From CAYXFZ01 sp964464385 (lineage in GTDB: Bacteria; Planctomycetota; UBA1135): 13,419 bases of DNA. The position numbers and the translations under genes were made by a program. The notes under the pieces are model-generated. The model was not told where the DNA came from. It saw only the letters and a program-made list of their open reading frames with translations, and made no database searches. The DNA is taken from assembly GCA_964464385.1 (NCBI GenBank), contig CAYXFZ010000072.1, positions 1 to 13,419 of the forward strand, given 5' to 3'. Positions 1 to 7,509 of the stretch are shown in pieces (within the stretch, counting starts at the first letter, position 1; each line of letters starts with the position of its first letter).

Positions 1-2196
1 TCCCGCCTCCCCGGCCGCGGCCTTCCCGGCAGCCGACAAGTGGGCGTAACGAGAATGGGCCCCCTGGGCCCCCCGCGCCGGACTCAGATCCGCAGCGGAG
101 AGCGTTTGGAAGGTCTCGGTCGAGGGCGCGATCTGCCCGAGTGCGATGTGGCCGCGAATCATGGAGACATACGCAGCTGCGATGTAGTCGCGTTGATCCG
201 GGTGGCGTTCGGGGTAGCCGGCATAGATTTTGACGACGTTCTCCCAAGCACCGGCTTGATTCTGTTCGGCTTGGCGAACCAACACCTGACCTCGGTAGAA
301 ATCTGCTTGGGCGGTGGCGTCCAAGCGGTACTTGCGACCCCGGGATGTTTGCGGACGGTTTTCGGGGTTGGCAACCCAAACCTCCAAGTAATCATCAAAG
401 ACCTCAAAGGCCCGATCCCCGGCTTCTACAGCCCAGGCCATTTTGCGGTATTCGCACATGCCAATTTGCACTTGGGCTCGTTCAAAATAGGAACTGCTCT
501 TTTCCAAGGCACGGTAACTGGCGATGGCGCGATCCAAGAGGCGCAGGGCCTCGCGGGCCTCGGAACTCCCAGATTCTTGGCCGCGGGCCGGGCGGCAAGC
601 ATCCTTGGCCAACTGATAGTCCGAACTGGCGGCATTCCACTGGGCTTGATCCGGGGCGCCGCCCGCGCCGGCGTCCGTGACAGCAACGACGGCCTCCTTC
701 CAATAGGCGTCCAGGGCCTCATCTCCGGCAGCTGCGGAACGAAATTGTTCGGCCAACTTCATCCAAGAATTGGCATTCTTGGCGGCAAATAACTCGTCGT
801 CGGGAAAGCCCTGATAACCCACTTGGTGGGCAATGGAGGCCTCCAGACGGCGATCCAATTGGGTGTAGGCTCGGCCTAGGTAGTAGTAGGAACGGGCTCC
901 GAATTCGTCCGCTTGACGGGAGTTTTCCAAGCGCGCCAATAAAAGCAAGAAGCCACTTTGGGCGGCCGAAAATTCTTTGCGGAAGTAGGCTCCTTCGGCC
1001 GCCGAGTAGAGCACCTTCAGGTCAATGGGGAAATCGGACGGAGCGGCAGCGATGGCCTTGCCCATGACGGCATCGGCCTCCAATCGCAATCGACTCCGCT
1101 CATTTTCGCGGGCAACTTGCTCGGCCAGGGCAATGGCCGCATCGTAATTACCCGCGGCAATGCGGCTCTGGGCAACTTCCAACAGCAGGCGGTATCCAGA
1201 ACTGGCGAGGACGACGGATTCTTCTTCCACCCAAGTCAGAAAGCCCTCGGCAATTTGGAAAGATTTTTCCAGCTTGCCCCAGCTGCGATACATGTGCAAG
1301 AGTCCAAAGTAGGCCTCTTGCATGACTTCGCGACGCAAATCCAATTCCGCCTGCGTCATGTCCGTGGCATCCATGATTCCATTTTCGGTCACGTGTTCCA
1401 GGTAGAGTTCCGCGTCCTCGAAGGAAGAGTCGGCTTCGTCCTCATCCCCACGGTCGCGGTAAGTCTTGGCCAAGAGACCGTGAGCTTCGCCGACATGACG
1501 GTATGCGCGCAAACCTACGGGAGTATTCTCACCCACCAAGAATGCAAAATTTTCCAATAATTCAATGGATTTTTCTACCCGGATTTTCCGGTCGGTGGAA
1601 GTGGCGGGGTGCAAATATCCCCAGTAGTAATAGATGATTGCTTTGTAAAAACTTGCGGGAAAGTAGGCGGAGTAACGAAGGGAATCTCGTTCGTCTCCTT
1701 CTTCCAGGCCCTCCCAGAGAACAATGACCGCATCTATGCCGTCCTTGGCACTGCTGAAGAGGGGATCCATCTGTTGGATGATTTCCGCCCTTCGTTCCGG
1801 ACTGACGGAGTCCAATTCGGACTCCAAGGTAGACCCGATATTAAAGGCTAGTTCTCCGAAGGCGACTTGGGCATCCGTGCCCAAGCGAGTGCTGGTATTG
1901 GCCTCCAAGAATTCGGCATAGGCCTGGGCCGCCTCGGTGAGTGCCTGAAGACGATCTTCGGGTTGGGCGCGGGCGGCTGCAGCCTTGCGTAAGTCGCAAC
2001 GGGCCAGCATGAGAATGGCCTGATCTTCGCCGCGGGCCGTCTTTAGGGCATTGTCTAGAACCGTCTCAGCGAGGGCGTCAAAGCCGAACTCGACCGTCAA
2101 CGCCCGGGCGAATTCCGCTTCTCGTTGTACCATGACGCTGCCACCCTCCTGCTGGGGAGGGGAGGCCAATGCCAAACAAAGGAAGAGGATCTTCAT
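1..2196 (-). CDS. Exported TPR-repeat protein (3' end beyond window)
   Basis: The frame is open for 732 codons from ATG 2196 to the left edge, so the C-terminus is missing. Residues 1-12 (MKILFLCLALAS) look like a short Sec signal peptide, placing the protein in the periplasm or outer membrane. The rest is almost wholly alpha-helical, with many degenerate TPR-like helix pairs; clear examples lie near residues 335-365 (AAGNYDAAIALAEQVAREN) and 435-455 (YYYLGRAYTQLDRRLEAS). No catalytic motif is visible. It is the last visible gene of the secretin operon, 38 bases after the secretin stop, so a role as a scaffold or assembly partner of that envelope machine is a reasonable inference; TPR pilotins such as PilF/PilW are a functional precedent, not a demonstrated homologue. 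I do not recognise a specific family. There is no convincing ribosome-binding site; a GC hairpin lies just upstream of the start. Confidence 0.9.
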   Translation of the reverse strand, partial: MKILFLCLALASPPQQEGGSVMVQREAEFARALTVEFGFDALAETVLDNALKTARGEDQAILMLARCDLRKAAAARAQPEDRLQALTEAAQAYAEFLEANTSTRLGTDAQVAFGELAFNIGSTLESELDSVSPERRAEIIQQMDPLFSSAKDGIDAVIVLWEGLEEGDERDSLRYSAYFPASFYKAIIYYYWGYLHPATSTDRKIRVEKSIELLENFAFLVGENTPVGLRAYRHVGEAHGLLAKTYRDRGDEDEADSSFEDAELYLEHVTENGIMDATDMTQAELDLRREVMQEAYFGLLHMYRSWGKLEKSFQIAEGFLTWVEEESVVLASSGYRLLLEVAQSRIAAGNYDAAIALAEQVARENERSRLRLEADAVMGKAIAAAPSDFPIDLKVLYSAAEGAYFRKEFSAAQSGFLLLLARLENSRQADEFGARSYYYLGRAYTQLDRRLEASIAHQVGYQGFPDDELFAAKNANSWMKLAEQFRSAAAGDEALDAYWKEAVVAVTDAGAGGAPDQAQWNAASSDYQLAKDACRPARGQESGSSEAREALRLLDRAIASYRALEKSSSYFERAQVQIGMCEYRKMAWAVEAGDRAFEVFDDYLEVWVANPENRPQTSRGRKYRLDATAQADFYRGQVLVRQAEQNQAGAWENVVKIYAGYPERHPDQRDYIAAAYVSMIRGHIALGQIAPSTETFQTLSAADLSPARGAQGAHSRYAHLSAAGKAAAGEAG

Positions 2197-2207
2197 GAAG
2201 CCACCAA

Positions 2208-2223
2208 CCGGCCCAGGGGCCGG
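2208..2223 (-). other. GC-rich inverted repeat before the TPR gene
   Basis: CCGGCCC and GGGCCGG form a perfect 7-base inverted repeat around AG (practically a 6-base stem with a CAGG loop). It fills most of the 38-base gap between the secretin stop and the TPR start. No T-run follows it on the minus strand, so it is not a normal intrinsic terminator. It could lower read-through, stabilise the upstream message, or mask the start region of the TPR gene. Confidence 0.5.
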
Positions 2224-2234
2224 CTCGAATGGGC

Positions 2235-4934
2235 TTAACGCCGATCTCCAGGGAGAATTGCCGGTTCGAATTCCTCGGGCATGACAATGTTAGCCGTCAA
2301 GAGGATGAGGAGTTTGCGATAGGATTCGTACTCTCCTTTGCGCGAGAAGAAAAAGGACAGAATCGGAATCCTGTTGAGCACTGGAATGCCGCTATCCAAA
2401 TCTTGTTGCTCGACAATTTTCATGCCGCCGAGGAGGAGAGTGCCGCCATCGGGGACCATGACGCGGGTACGAATTTTCTGCAACTCCAATTCGGGAAGTT
2501 GCAAGGTGACGGGCGATCCCGTTCCCAAGGAGGTTTGGAAGGAAGGGATGGGCCGAAGCAGAGTGGCCACCGTGGGGCGGACCTCCACATAGACGAAACG
2601 GCGATCCGAGGAGACGACCGGACGCATGTCCAGGTAAACGCCGTCTCGAGCAACACGAACGATTGGATCGGCGATGGCGGCAGCTTGGGCGATTTCTACG
2701 TCGAAGTCACCGACGTAGGAAACTTGGTTGGCCACGGTCAAGGTGGCCCGTTGGCCATTGAAGGCATTCAATGAAGGTTCGGTGAGAATCTCACTGCGTT
2801 CCGATTTCTTGACGGCGCGCAGAATCAACTCCACCTCGGTGTCATCCAAGTAGGTGTATTGGAGGCTGAAGCCACCCGTTCCCAGGAGCCCTTCGTTATT
2901 GCCGAGCCCGGAGTCGTAGAGGTTCTCCGTGCGGGCAATGACGTTCAGGTTGTCCGATGCCTCGCGGAAAAAGATACCCGAATCGTTGCCCGTGCCCAAA
3001 GTAGCAGGGGAGCCCGGAGATCCAGGGTCGGAACCAAAGTCATCAAACACCGTGTTCGAACCCTTGCCCGGAGTGCCGGCCGTGGAGTCGTCACCCAACC
3101 CCCGGAAGTCCACACCAATATCCTGCAAGAAACTGTCTTCCACGGACAGAAAGATGACATGGATGTTGACCATGACATTTGCGGATTCGCGCAGGTCATT
3201 CAGAAGAGAGGAGATGCGCTCCTGTTCTTCCGAGGGGGCGTTGACAATGAGTGTGCCGTTCTCAATGGAAAGGAAAGCGGTGTCATCCCAAATGTCCGGC
3301 GAAATATTTTCGGTGATGGCGCCCAGGAGATCGTCCTCCGTCAACACTGTTGCCTCACGCTCCGGCATTTCTTCTTCCACCTCTTCCAGGCCACCGGAGG
3401 GGGAGAGGTTGACGTCCACACCGACGAAGTCACGCACCGAGCGCACAATATCTCGCACTTCGTATTTGTTGAGGACGTTGTTGCCGAGGGCCTCTTCGGA
3501 AGAGACCACGCTGACGACGCCGTTGCGAATGACAAACTGAATTTCGTTTTGGGTGAGGTCCTCAAGAATGCGCAAGATTCGGGACACCGGCATGGGCCGC
3601 GAAAGGGCCATGGAGATGGATTTAACGTCCTCATCCACGTCCTCACGGACAGCGCGGGAAACGACAAAATTGACACGCGTGTAGGCGGCCAAATTGTCGG
3701 CGATTTCCTCGATGGAGTTGTCGAAGCGGGGTTCGATCCGAGTCTCGTCCAAGGCCCTTTGGATGGCCGCTTCGGTCGGATCGACCGAACGGTCGGCGGC
3801 CATTCGGTCCAAGGGCTTCCGGGTCAACACCGTGTCGCGCCAGTAATCCACATCATGTTCGATGATGGATCGGGGAGGAATGGCAATGTGGCGCAGTTCC
3901 TCGAAAGTGCGGCGCCACTCCTCGCGGAAGGAGGTATCGCTTTCCCTTTGGCGATTGCCGTGCCAAGCCTCATTGGCTACTTCTCGGAGTGCGAGAGCAT
4001 CCACGTTGCGAGGATCCAGATCCAGGAGAGCATCCAAAACCGTGACGGAGTTGTCGTAGAAGCCTTGGCTGAAGGCGGTATCTGCCTCGGAGAAAAGAGT
4101 GCGCACTCGATTGCGGGCGTACTCTTCGCGGGCAACTTCAGAAGCAGCGGCCTCAGCCTCGGCGGCCATGCGATTGGCGGCACGGCGATCTTGGGCAAGG
4201 GCGGTAGCAGCGCCGGAGGCATCCTTCAACTTGGCGCCTACGACAAAGAGGTCCAATTGGCCACCTGCTAGGCCAGGACTGGCTGAGAGGGCCATTTGGG
4301 CGGAGCGGTAGAGTTGAGTGGCTTTGGCAAAGTCGCCGCCGGACATGGCCCGGTCACCGTCCCGAACCAGACCCTCCACGCGCACGCGTCGGGAGTACCA
4401 ACGCAGTTGTTCTTGGGTGAGGCGGTCTTCGGCCGAACTTGTATCCCATTGGGTGCCGGCAAGAGCGGACTCGCAACGGCGTAGGCCATCGCGGGCCTGA
4501 CGACTCTCTGGGTTCAGCTGCAGGGCGTCGGCGTAAAGGGTGGCGGCGCCCCGGGGATCCCCGCGGGCGAAGGCATCATCGGCCTGAGAAAGGAAGGTTT
4601 GGGCGAGAATGCGGCGCTTCTCGGCACGAACCAAGATTTCTTGGCGGGCACCCGAGACCCCTGGTTCCTGTTGCTCGGATCCTGCTACGGGGGTAGGAAG
4701 GGCCACGACCGGAGTGGGTGGGGGCTCAACGAAGGGGGTAACGACTGGCTCGACCGTAGGCGAATCCAGGGCAGAAGGCAGTTCGACCGGAGGGAGGGTT
4801 AAGGGTTGCGGTTGGCTGGGTTGATCGGGCCCAGTCCAAAAAGCAAGTTCGTCCATGGACCACTCGTCCTCCGTTGACTGACAAGCCAACGGAAGAATGC
4901 TCAGCGAAAGGAGAAGGAACCGAAACAAGCGCAT
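2235..4934 (-). CDS. Secretin (GspD/PilQ superfamily) with lipoprotein-like signal and TPR region
   Basis: This 899-residue protein forms the outer-membrane channel of a type II secretion or type IV pilus system. Order of parts: signal sequence (1-18, ending LPLAC; -3 is Pro, so the lipobox is imperfect); Pro-rich linker (about 35-95); TPR and Ala/Glu-rich helical region (about 105-330); STN/N0-like domain (about 405-480); a secretin_N-like module (about 545-585); then the secretin barrel domain (about 690-885). The barrel carries the family signature VPDGGTLLLGG (827-837) followed by GIPVLNRIPILSFFF. ATG 4934 was chosen because it begins the hydrophobic signal; the frame stays open upstream to 5057, but that extension overlaps the previous gene and has no signal. 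The gene lies 58 bases after the FN3-like gene, in the operon with the GspL- and PilO-like genes. Whether it serves secretion, pili or DNA uptake cannot be told. Confidence 0.93.
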   Translation of the reverse strand: MRLFRFLLLSLSILPLACQSTEDEWSMDELAFWTGPDQPSQPQPLTLPPVELPSALDSPTVEPVVTPFVEPPPTPVVALPTPVAGSEQQEPGVSGARQEILVRAEKRRILAQTFLSQADDAFARGDPRGAATLYADALQLNPESRQARDGLRRCESALAGTQWDTSSAEDRLTQEQLRWYSRRVRVEGLVRDGDRAMSGGDFAKATQLYRSAQMALSASPGLAGGQLDLFVVGAKLKDASGAATALAQDRRAANRMAAEAEAAASEVAREEYARNRVRTLFSEADTAFSQGFYDNSVTVLDALLDLDPRNVDALALREVANEAWHGNRQRESDTSFREEWRRTFEELRHIAIPPRSIIEHDVDYWRDTVLTRKPLDRMAADRSVDPTEAAIQRALDETRIEPRFDNSIEEIADNLAAYTRVNFVVSRAVREDVDEDVKSISMALSRPMPVSRILRILEDLTQNEIQFVIRNGVVSVVSSEEALGNNVLNKYEVRDIVRSVRDFVGVDVNLSPSGGLEEVEEEMPEREATVLTEDDLLGAITENISPDIWDDTAFLSIENGTLIVNAPSEEQERISSLLNDLRESANVMVNIHVIFLSVEDSFLQDIGVDFRGLGDDSTAGTPGKGSNTVFDDFGSDPGSPGSPATLGTGNDSGIFFREASDNLNVIARTENLYDSGLGNNEGLLGTGGFSLQYTYLDDTEVELILRAVKKSERSEILTEPSLNAFNGQRATLTVANQVSYVGDFDVEIAQAAAIADPIVRVARDGVYLDMRPVVSSDRRFVYVEVRPTVATLLRPIPSFQTSLGTGSPVTLQLPELELQKIRTRVMVPDGGTLLLGGMKIVEQQDLDSGIPVLNRIPILSFFFSRKGEYESYRKLLILLTANIVMPEEFEPAILPGDRR

Positions 4935-4939
4935 GGGGG

Positions 4940-4975
4940 CAGGGGTAGGGGGGTCGAACAGGGTAGAGGTCGAAC
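4940..4975 (-). repeat. Imperfect tandem repeat upstream of the secretin start
   Basis: On the minus strand the 58-base gap before the secretin holds two adjacent similar units: GTTCGACCTCTACCCTG (4975-4959) and GTTCGACCCCCCTACCCCTG (4959-4940). They share GTTCGACC and TACCC(C)TG and end five bases before the ATG. They could be a protein or RNA binding site controlling secretin dosage, or mere low-complexity duplication. No promoter hexamer or Shine-Dalgarno sequence is evident in this gap. Confidence 0.4.
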
Positions 4976-4992
4976 GAGGCGGGCTGGAGGGC

Positions 4993-5931
4993 TCAATCCC
5001 CTCGGTTGCCTGGAGGCAGGAGGAGATCCAGTTCCATCCCCGTTCCACAAGGGTCAAGGAGAAGCAGATTTGCCAGGGAGCGACGCTCGGTGACAGACCG
5101 GATGCGGTCCGCGGGCTGGCCGCGAATTATGACCCGGCGGCCCGAAGCGTCAAAGCGGGGAAGTCTAGTTCCGACCAAGTGAGTGGTTTCACGCACTCTC
5201 AACCCATCCAGAAACCAACCCGTTGAGCCGAGGGCCTCTCCTGGTCCGGCCACGAGAGGGCCGCTGTCCGGCAATCCTTCCCGCAGGAGTTCCAAAACGA
5301 GCCTTCCGTCGTGGTTTTGGCCCAGGAGGCGCCAAACGGCGGTCCTGGGCACCCGTATTTGGGTGCTTGCGGCCGGAGATTCCCGCCGCGCACGCCGTTG
5401 GCCAACCTCCCCGGGCAGGGAAATGTCCCGTTCGAGGACCGTGCGAACCTGGTACCGGTATAGGAGGCCCTCACAAGAGATGGAATCCAGGAATTCGGGG
5501 GTGCTTACGGGGGGCAGTTCTTGCACCGGATTGGAGCCCACCCAGCGCAAAATCCGCCAGTGGATGCCCACCACTGGATCGCGGGGGTCCGAAGCCCAGG
5601 AGAGACGGATTCCACCCTCTTGGCCGAAGGCCTGAAGGTCCACGGGAGGGTGCAGAGGGGGGAGGTGTTTCGTGGAAGCGGGACCATCCAAGATCCCTGC
5701 GCCGACGAAGCAGCGGCCGGACTTGCTGGTGAAGGCAGGTCGGCGAAGTGCATCTTGGACCCGGCGCTGCAGTGGGGAGAGGAGCCGCAGGATGTCCGTC
5801 GCATAATCCACTTCACTGGGCCCGGCCATTCTTGGCAACAGGGGTTGCGGCGAGGGTGGAAAAAGCCACGGCAGGAGACCGGCCGCTAGAGCGGTCAGGG
5901 CGGAAGCCCAAGGCAGGATTCCAAGTTTCAT
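4993..5931 (-). CDS. Membrane-anchored FN3-like protein in the GspC/PilP position
   Basis: This 312-residue protein starts with a hydrophobic stretch (about 7-25) that would be a signal anchor or signal peptide, so most of it should be periplasmic. Residues about 95-167 read like a fibronectin type III domain: PPVDLQAF, IRLSW, a WRILRW strand and a YRYQVRTV strand in the expected order. The C-terminal third (about 197-285, with WRLLGQNHDGRLVLELLREG and PGEALGSTGW) is loosely reminiscent of the GspC HR / PilP beta domains, but I cannot establish homology by eye. Its place between the PilO/GspM-like gene and the secretin is where GspC or PilP usually sits, so a linker joining the inner-membrane complex to the secretin is my inference. 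The start overlaps the upstream gene by 119 bases as read, or by ATGA if that gene is frameshifted. A weak AGG lies just before the ATG. Confidence 0.8.
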   Translation of the reverse strand: MKLGILPWASALTALAAGLLPWLFPPSPQPLLPRMAGPSEVDYATDILRLLSPLQRRVQDALRRPAFTSKSGRCFVGAGILDGPASTKHLPPLHPPVDLQAFGQEGGIRLSWASDPRDPVVGIHWRILRWVGSNPVQELPPVSTPEFLDSISCEGLLYRYQVRTVLERDISLPGEVGQRRARRESPAASTQIRVPRTAVWRLLGQNHDGRLVLELLREGLPDSGPLVAGPGEALGSTGWFLDGLRVRETTHLVGTRLPRFDASGRRVIIRGQPADRIRSVTERRSLANLLLLDPCGTGMELDLLLPPGNRGD

Positions 5932-6475
5932 GAGCCTGTTCGGGCGAAGGGGGTGACGTTTTTAATGATACGGCGACCAGCGTGAGGTGCAGACCACCGT
6001 CCTGCGCGCGCAGGCGCAAATGGCGAGGATCCGGAATGGGCCTTCCGTTCGGTTTGGCGGCCAACAAGTCGGCGCAAAAAGCGAGCACGGTCGGCGTTGG
6101 ACCTTGGGCCCGTACTTGGCAAAGAATCTCCCCATGTTGCGTCGAAAAGCGAATGCTTTCCACTTGCAGTTGCGGATCGTTCGGTTTGCCCCAAGCTTGC
6201 AATAGAAATCGGAGGTCCCTGTGAGATTCCTCGTCGGGCAAGGAGCTCAAGCCGAAAACCGGGGTTTGCGGCCATTGATGTGTCAACAAGTCCGGCAAAG
6301 CTCGCAGCCGGGCCGCAGAAAGCGTGGATTTTCGCCAAGCACTCTCCTGCCACTGCTCGTCCGGAGAGAGGGTCGGGAGCGACGCCGGACGTGGGCTGTG
6401 GTTGCGCCATTCCCACCAGCCCCGGGTCAGGGCCACGGCCAATCCAAGCAACACTAGAGGGGCGAGGAATTTCAT
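5813..6475 (-). CDS. GspM/PilO-like inner-membrane protein (possible frameshift near its end)
   Basis: As read, this is a 220-residue protein starting at ATG 6475, which overlaps the preceding stop as ATGA. Residues 3-17 form one membrane helix (KFLAPLVLLGLAVAL), followed by a Pro-rich stretch, a helical region (about 40-100) and a beta/alpha/beta region (about 103-171) ending in the strand GLHLTLVAVSL. That layout, plus position after a GspL/PilN-like gene, suggests the GspM/PilO fold that dimerises with GspL/PilN. Residues after about 172 look unlike any domain and overlap the next gene by 119 bases. In the neighbouring frame, joined at an A5 run (5963-5959), the protein would end about a dozen residues later at TGA 5930-5928, giving an ATGA junction like those upstream. 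The family call rests on layout more than on sequence motifs. The frame is also open upstream to 6544. Confidence 0.75.
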   Translation of the reverse strand: MKFLAPLVLLGLAVALTRGWWEWRNHSPRPASLPTLSPDEQWQESAWRKSTLSAARLRALPDLLTHQWPQTPVFGLSSLPDEESHRDLRFLLQAWGKPNDPQLQVESIRFSTQHGEILCQVRAQGPTPTVLAFCADLLAAKPNGRPIPDPRHLRLRAQDGGLHLTLVAVSLKTSPPSPEQAHETWNPALGFRPDRSSGRSPAVAFSTLAATPVAKNGRAQ

Positions 6476-7509
6476 GGCCTGCCGCGAAAGTGGGCGGTCC
6501 AAGTGCGGCCTGTCTCGGTGGCCGGGGGCGACAATTCGGGCCAATCTTGAGCCGCCAAAAGGACACTAGGGGCCAAGGTAAGGCGAGCCAACACCTCCCT
6601 GCTACTCGGTCCGGTTACGAGTTCCAACTCTTGCAGGGCCGAGGCTGGGGCATGCTGCAAGGAATGCTCCAAGGCATTCAGAAAGGCGGAGCGGCGATCC
6701 AAAACACGATCCATGGCCAATGGAAGGGCCGCGGCCTGGCGCACCAAGCCAGCGTCCTTCGGGGGGAGGGCGGCGGCCATGTCGGCCCCTCGCAAGCGGG
6801 CGCCACCGCCGACCAGGCCCAGGAGGCCGAGGATGAGGAGTCCGGTAACCGCTGGGGCATTGCCCCGACGCAATTGAGGAGGCAAAACGCCCGGGCGCTC
6901 GGGTTCCATGGCGGCCAGGGCAGCACCAAGGGCAGCCCGGTCGGCGCCGCGATCCTCGGGATGGGGTTGCAAGTGGCGCCAGGTCAACCCCGAGGATTGC
7001 ACCAATTCGGCGAGCAGTTCTCGGCCCGGTGCTTGTTCGTCCACCGCCAGCACAACGGTGGCCTCGCGGCCACGAAGGCGCTGTTGGAGGCGGCCCCAAA
7101 TTTCTTGCAGGGGCCCTTGGCGAGACAAACGACCGGCCGGTCCGACACCCGGTGCACCCGCCGACCAATGCATTTCGTTTTGCCGCAACCAAAGGAAGAG
7201 ATCCGACGCATTCATGCGGCCGCGTTCCCATTCCCAAATACCGGCGGCGACGGCGGGATGCACCAAGGCCAGAGTTTTGGGACGTAGCCGAGGCCACCCA
7301 TCCGGGAGATCTCGGGGGCGAGTTTCGCCACGACTCCAAGCGAGTCCCCAGGGAAGACGGCGGCCGGCGGCCAAACGTCGGTGGAGAGAAGGGAGTTCAG
7401 ACAGGGAGGCCGAACCCGCCGCCAAGACATCGGGAGGGCCTGAATCTGGTTGGTCCACGAGTGCCCATTGGATCTTGCCCTGCTCTTCGTGAAATCCGAG
7501 GGCTCTCAT
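6472..7509 (-). CDS. GspL / PilM-PilN-like inner-membrane protein
   Basis: This 345-residue protein has a soluble N-terminal part (1 to about 215), one membrane helix (about 219-236, VTGLLILGLLGLVGGG) and a C-terminal part (about 260-312) that reads like the PilN/GspL ferredoxin-like domain: RRSAFLNALEHSLQHAPASA, then ELELVTG and a final strand VLARLTLAP. The N-terminal part begins MRALGFHEEQGKIQWALVD, in the place of the first strand of an actin-like PilM/GspL domain, but without recognisable nucleotide-binding motifs. GspL is in effect a fused PilM and PilN, and this gene has the same layout. It should recruit the assembly ATPase from the cytoplasm and pair with the PilO-like protein next to it. 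ATG 7509 was chosen over an upstream start at 7572 because it gives ATGA overlap with the glycosylase gene. ATGA overlaps at both ends point to translational coupling. Confidence 0.78.
   Translation of the reverse strand: MRALGFHEEQGKIQWALVDQPDSGPPDVLAAGSASLSELPSLHRRLAAGRRLPWGLAWSRGETRPRDLPDGWPRLRPKTLALVHPAVAAGIWEWERGRMNASDLFLWLRQNEMHWSAGAPGVGPAGRLSRQGPLQEIWGRLQQRLRGREATVVLAVDEQAPGRELLAELVQSSGLTWRHLQPHPEDRGADRAALGAALAAMEPERPGVLPPQLRRGNAPAVTGLLILGLLGLVGGGARLRGADMAAALPPKDAGLVRQAAALPLAMDRVLDRRSAFLNALEHSLQHAPASALQELELVTGPSSREVLARLTLAPSVLLAAQDWPELSPPATETGRTWTAHFRGRP

Noticed and set aside
40..792. 250-codon plus-strand open frame at the left edge
   Set aside because: It is antisense to the TPR gene, whose frame is open for 732 codons with a signal peptide and consistent helical repeats.
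2208..2223. Intrinsic terminator between secretin and TPR gene
   Set aside because: The stem is short and no T-run follows on the minus strand; the gap of 38 bases and shared direction favour one operon.
2859..4271. 470-codon plus-strand open frame
   Set aside because: It lies wholly antisense to the secretin gene, has no recognisable domain or start signal, and is explained by codon bias of the GC-rich gene on the other strand.
4935..5057. Longer N-terminus for the secretin
   Set aside because: The extension overlaps the FN3-like gene, has no signal sequence, and would bury the hydrophobic signal that begins at ATG 4934.
5957..5966. Programmed -1 frameshift site in the PilO-like gene
   Set aside because: ATTAAAAACG does not give a canonical X XXY YYZ heptamer in the reading frame, so an indel or sequencing error is a simpler explanation.
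6097..7287. 396-codon plus-strand open frame
   Set aside because: It is antisense to the PilO-like and GspL-like genes, which show membrane helices and ATGA coupling; its translation is low-complexity Gly/Arg/Pro.
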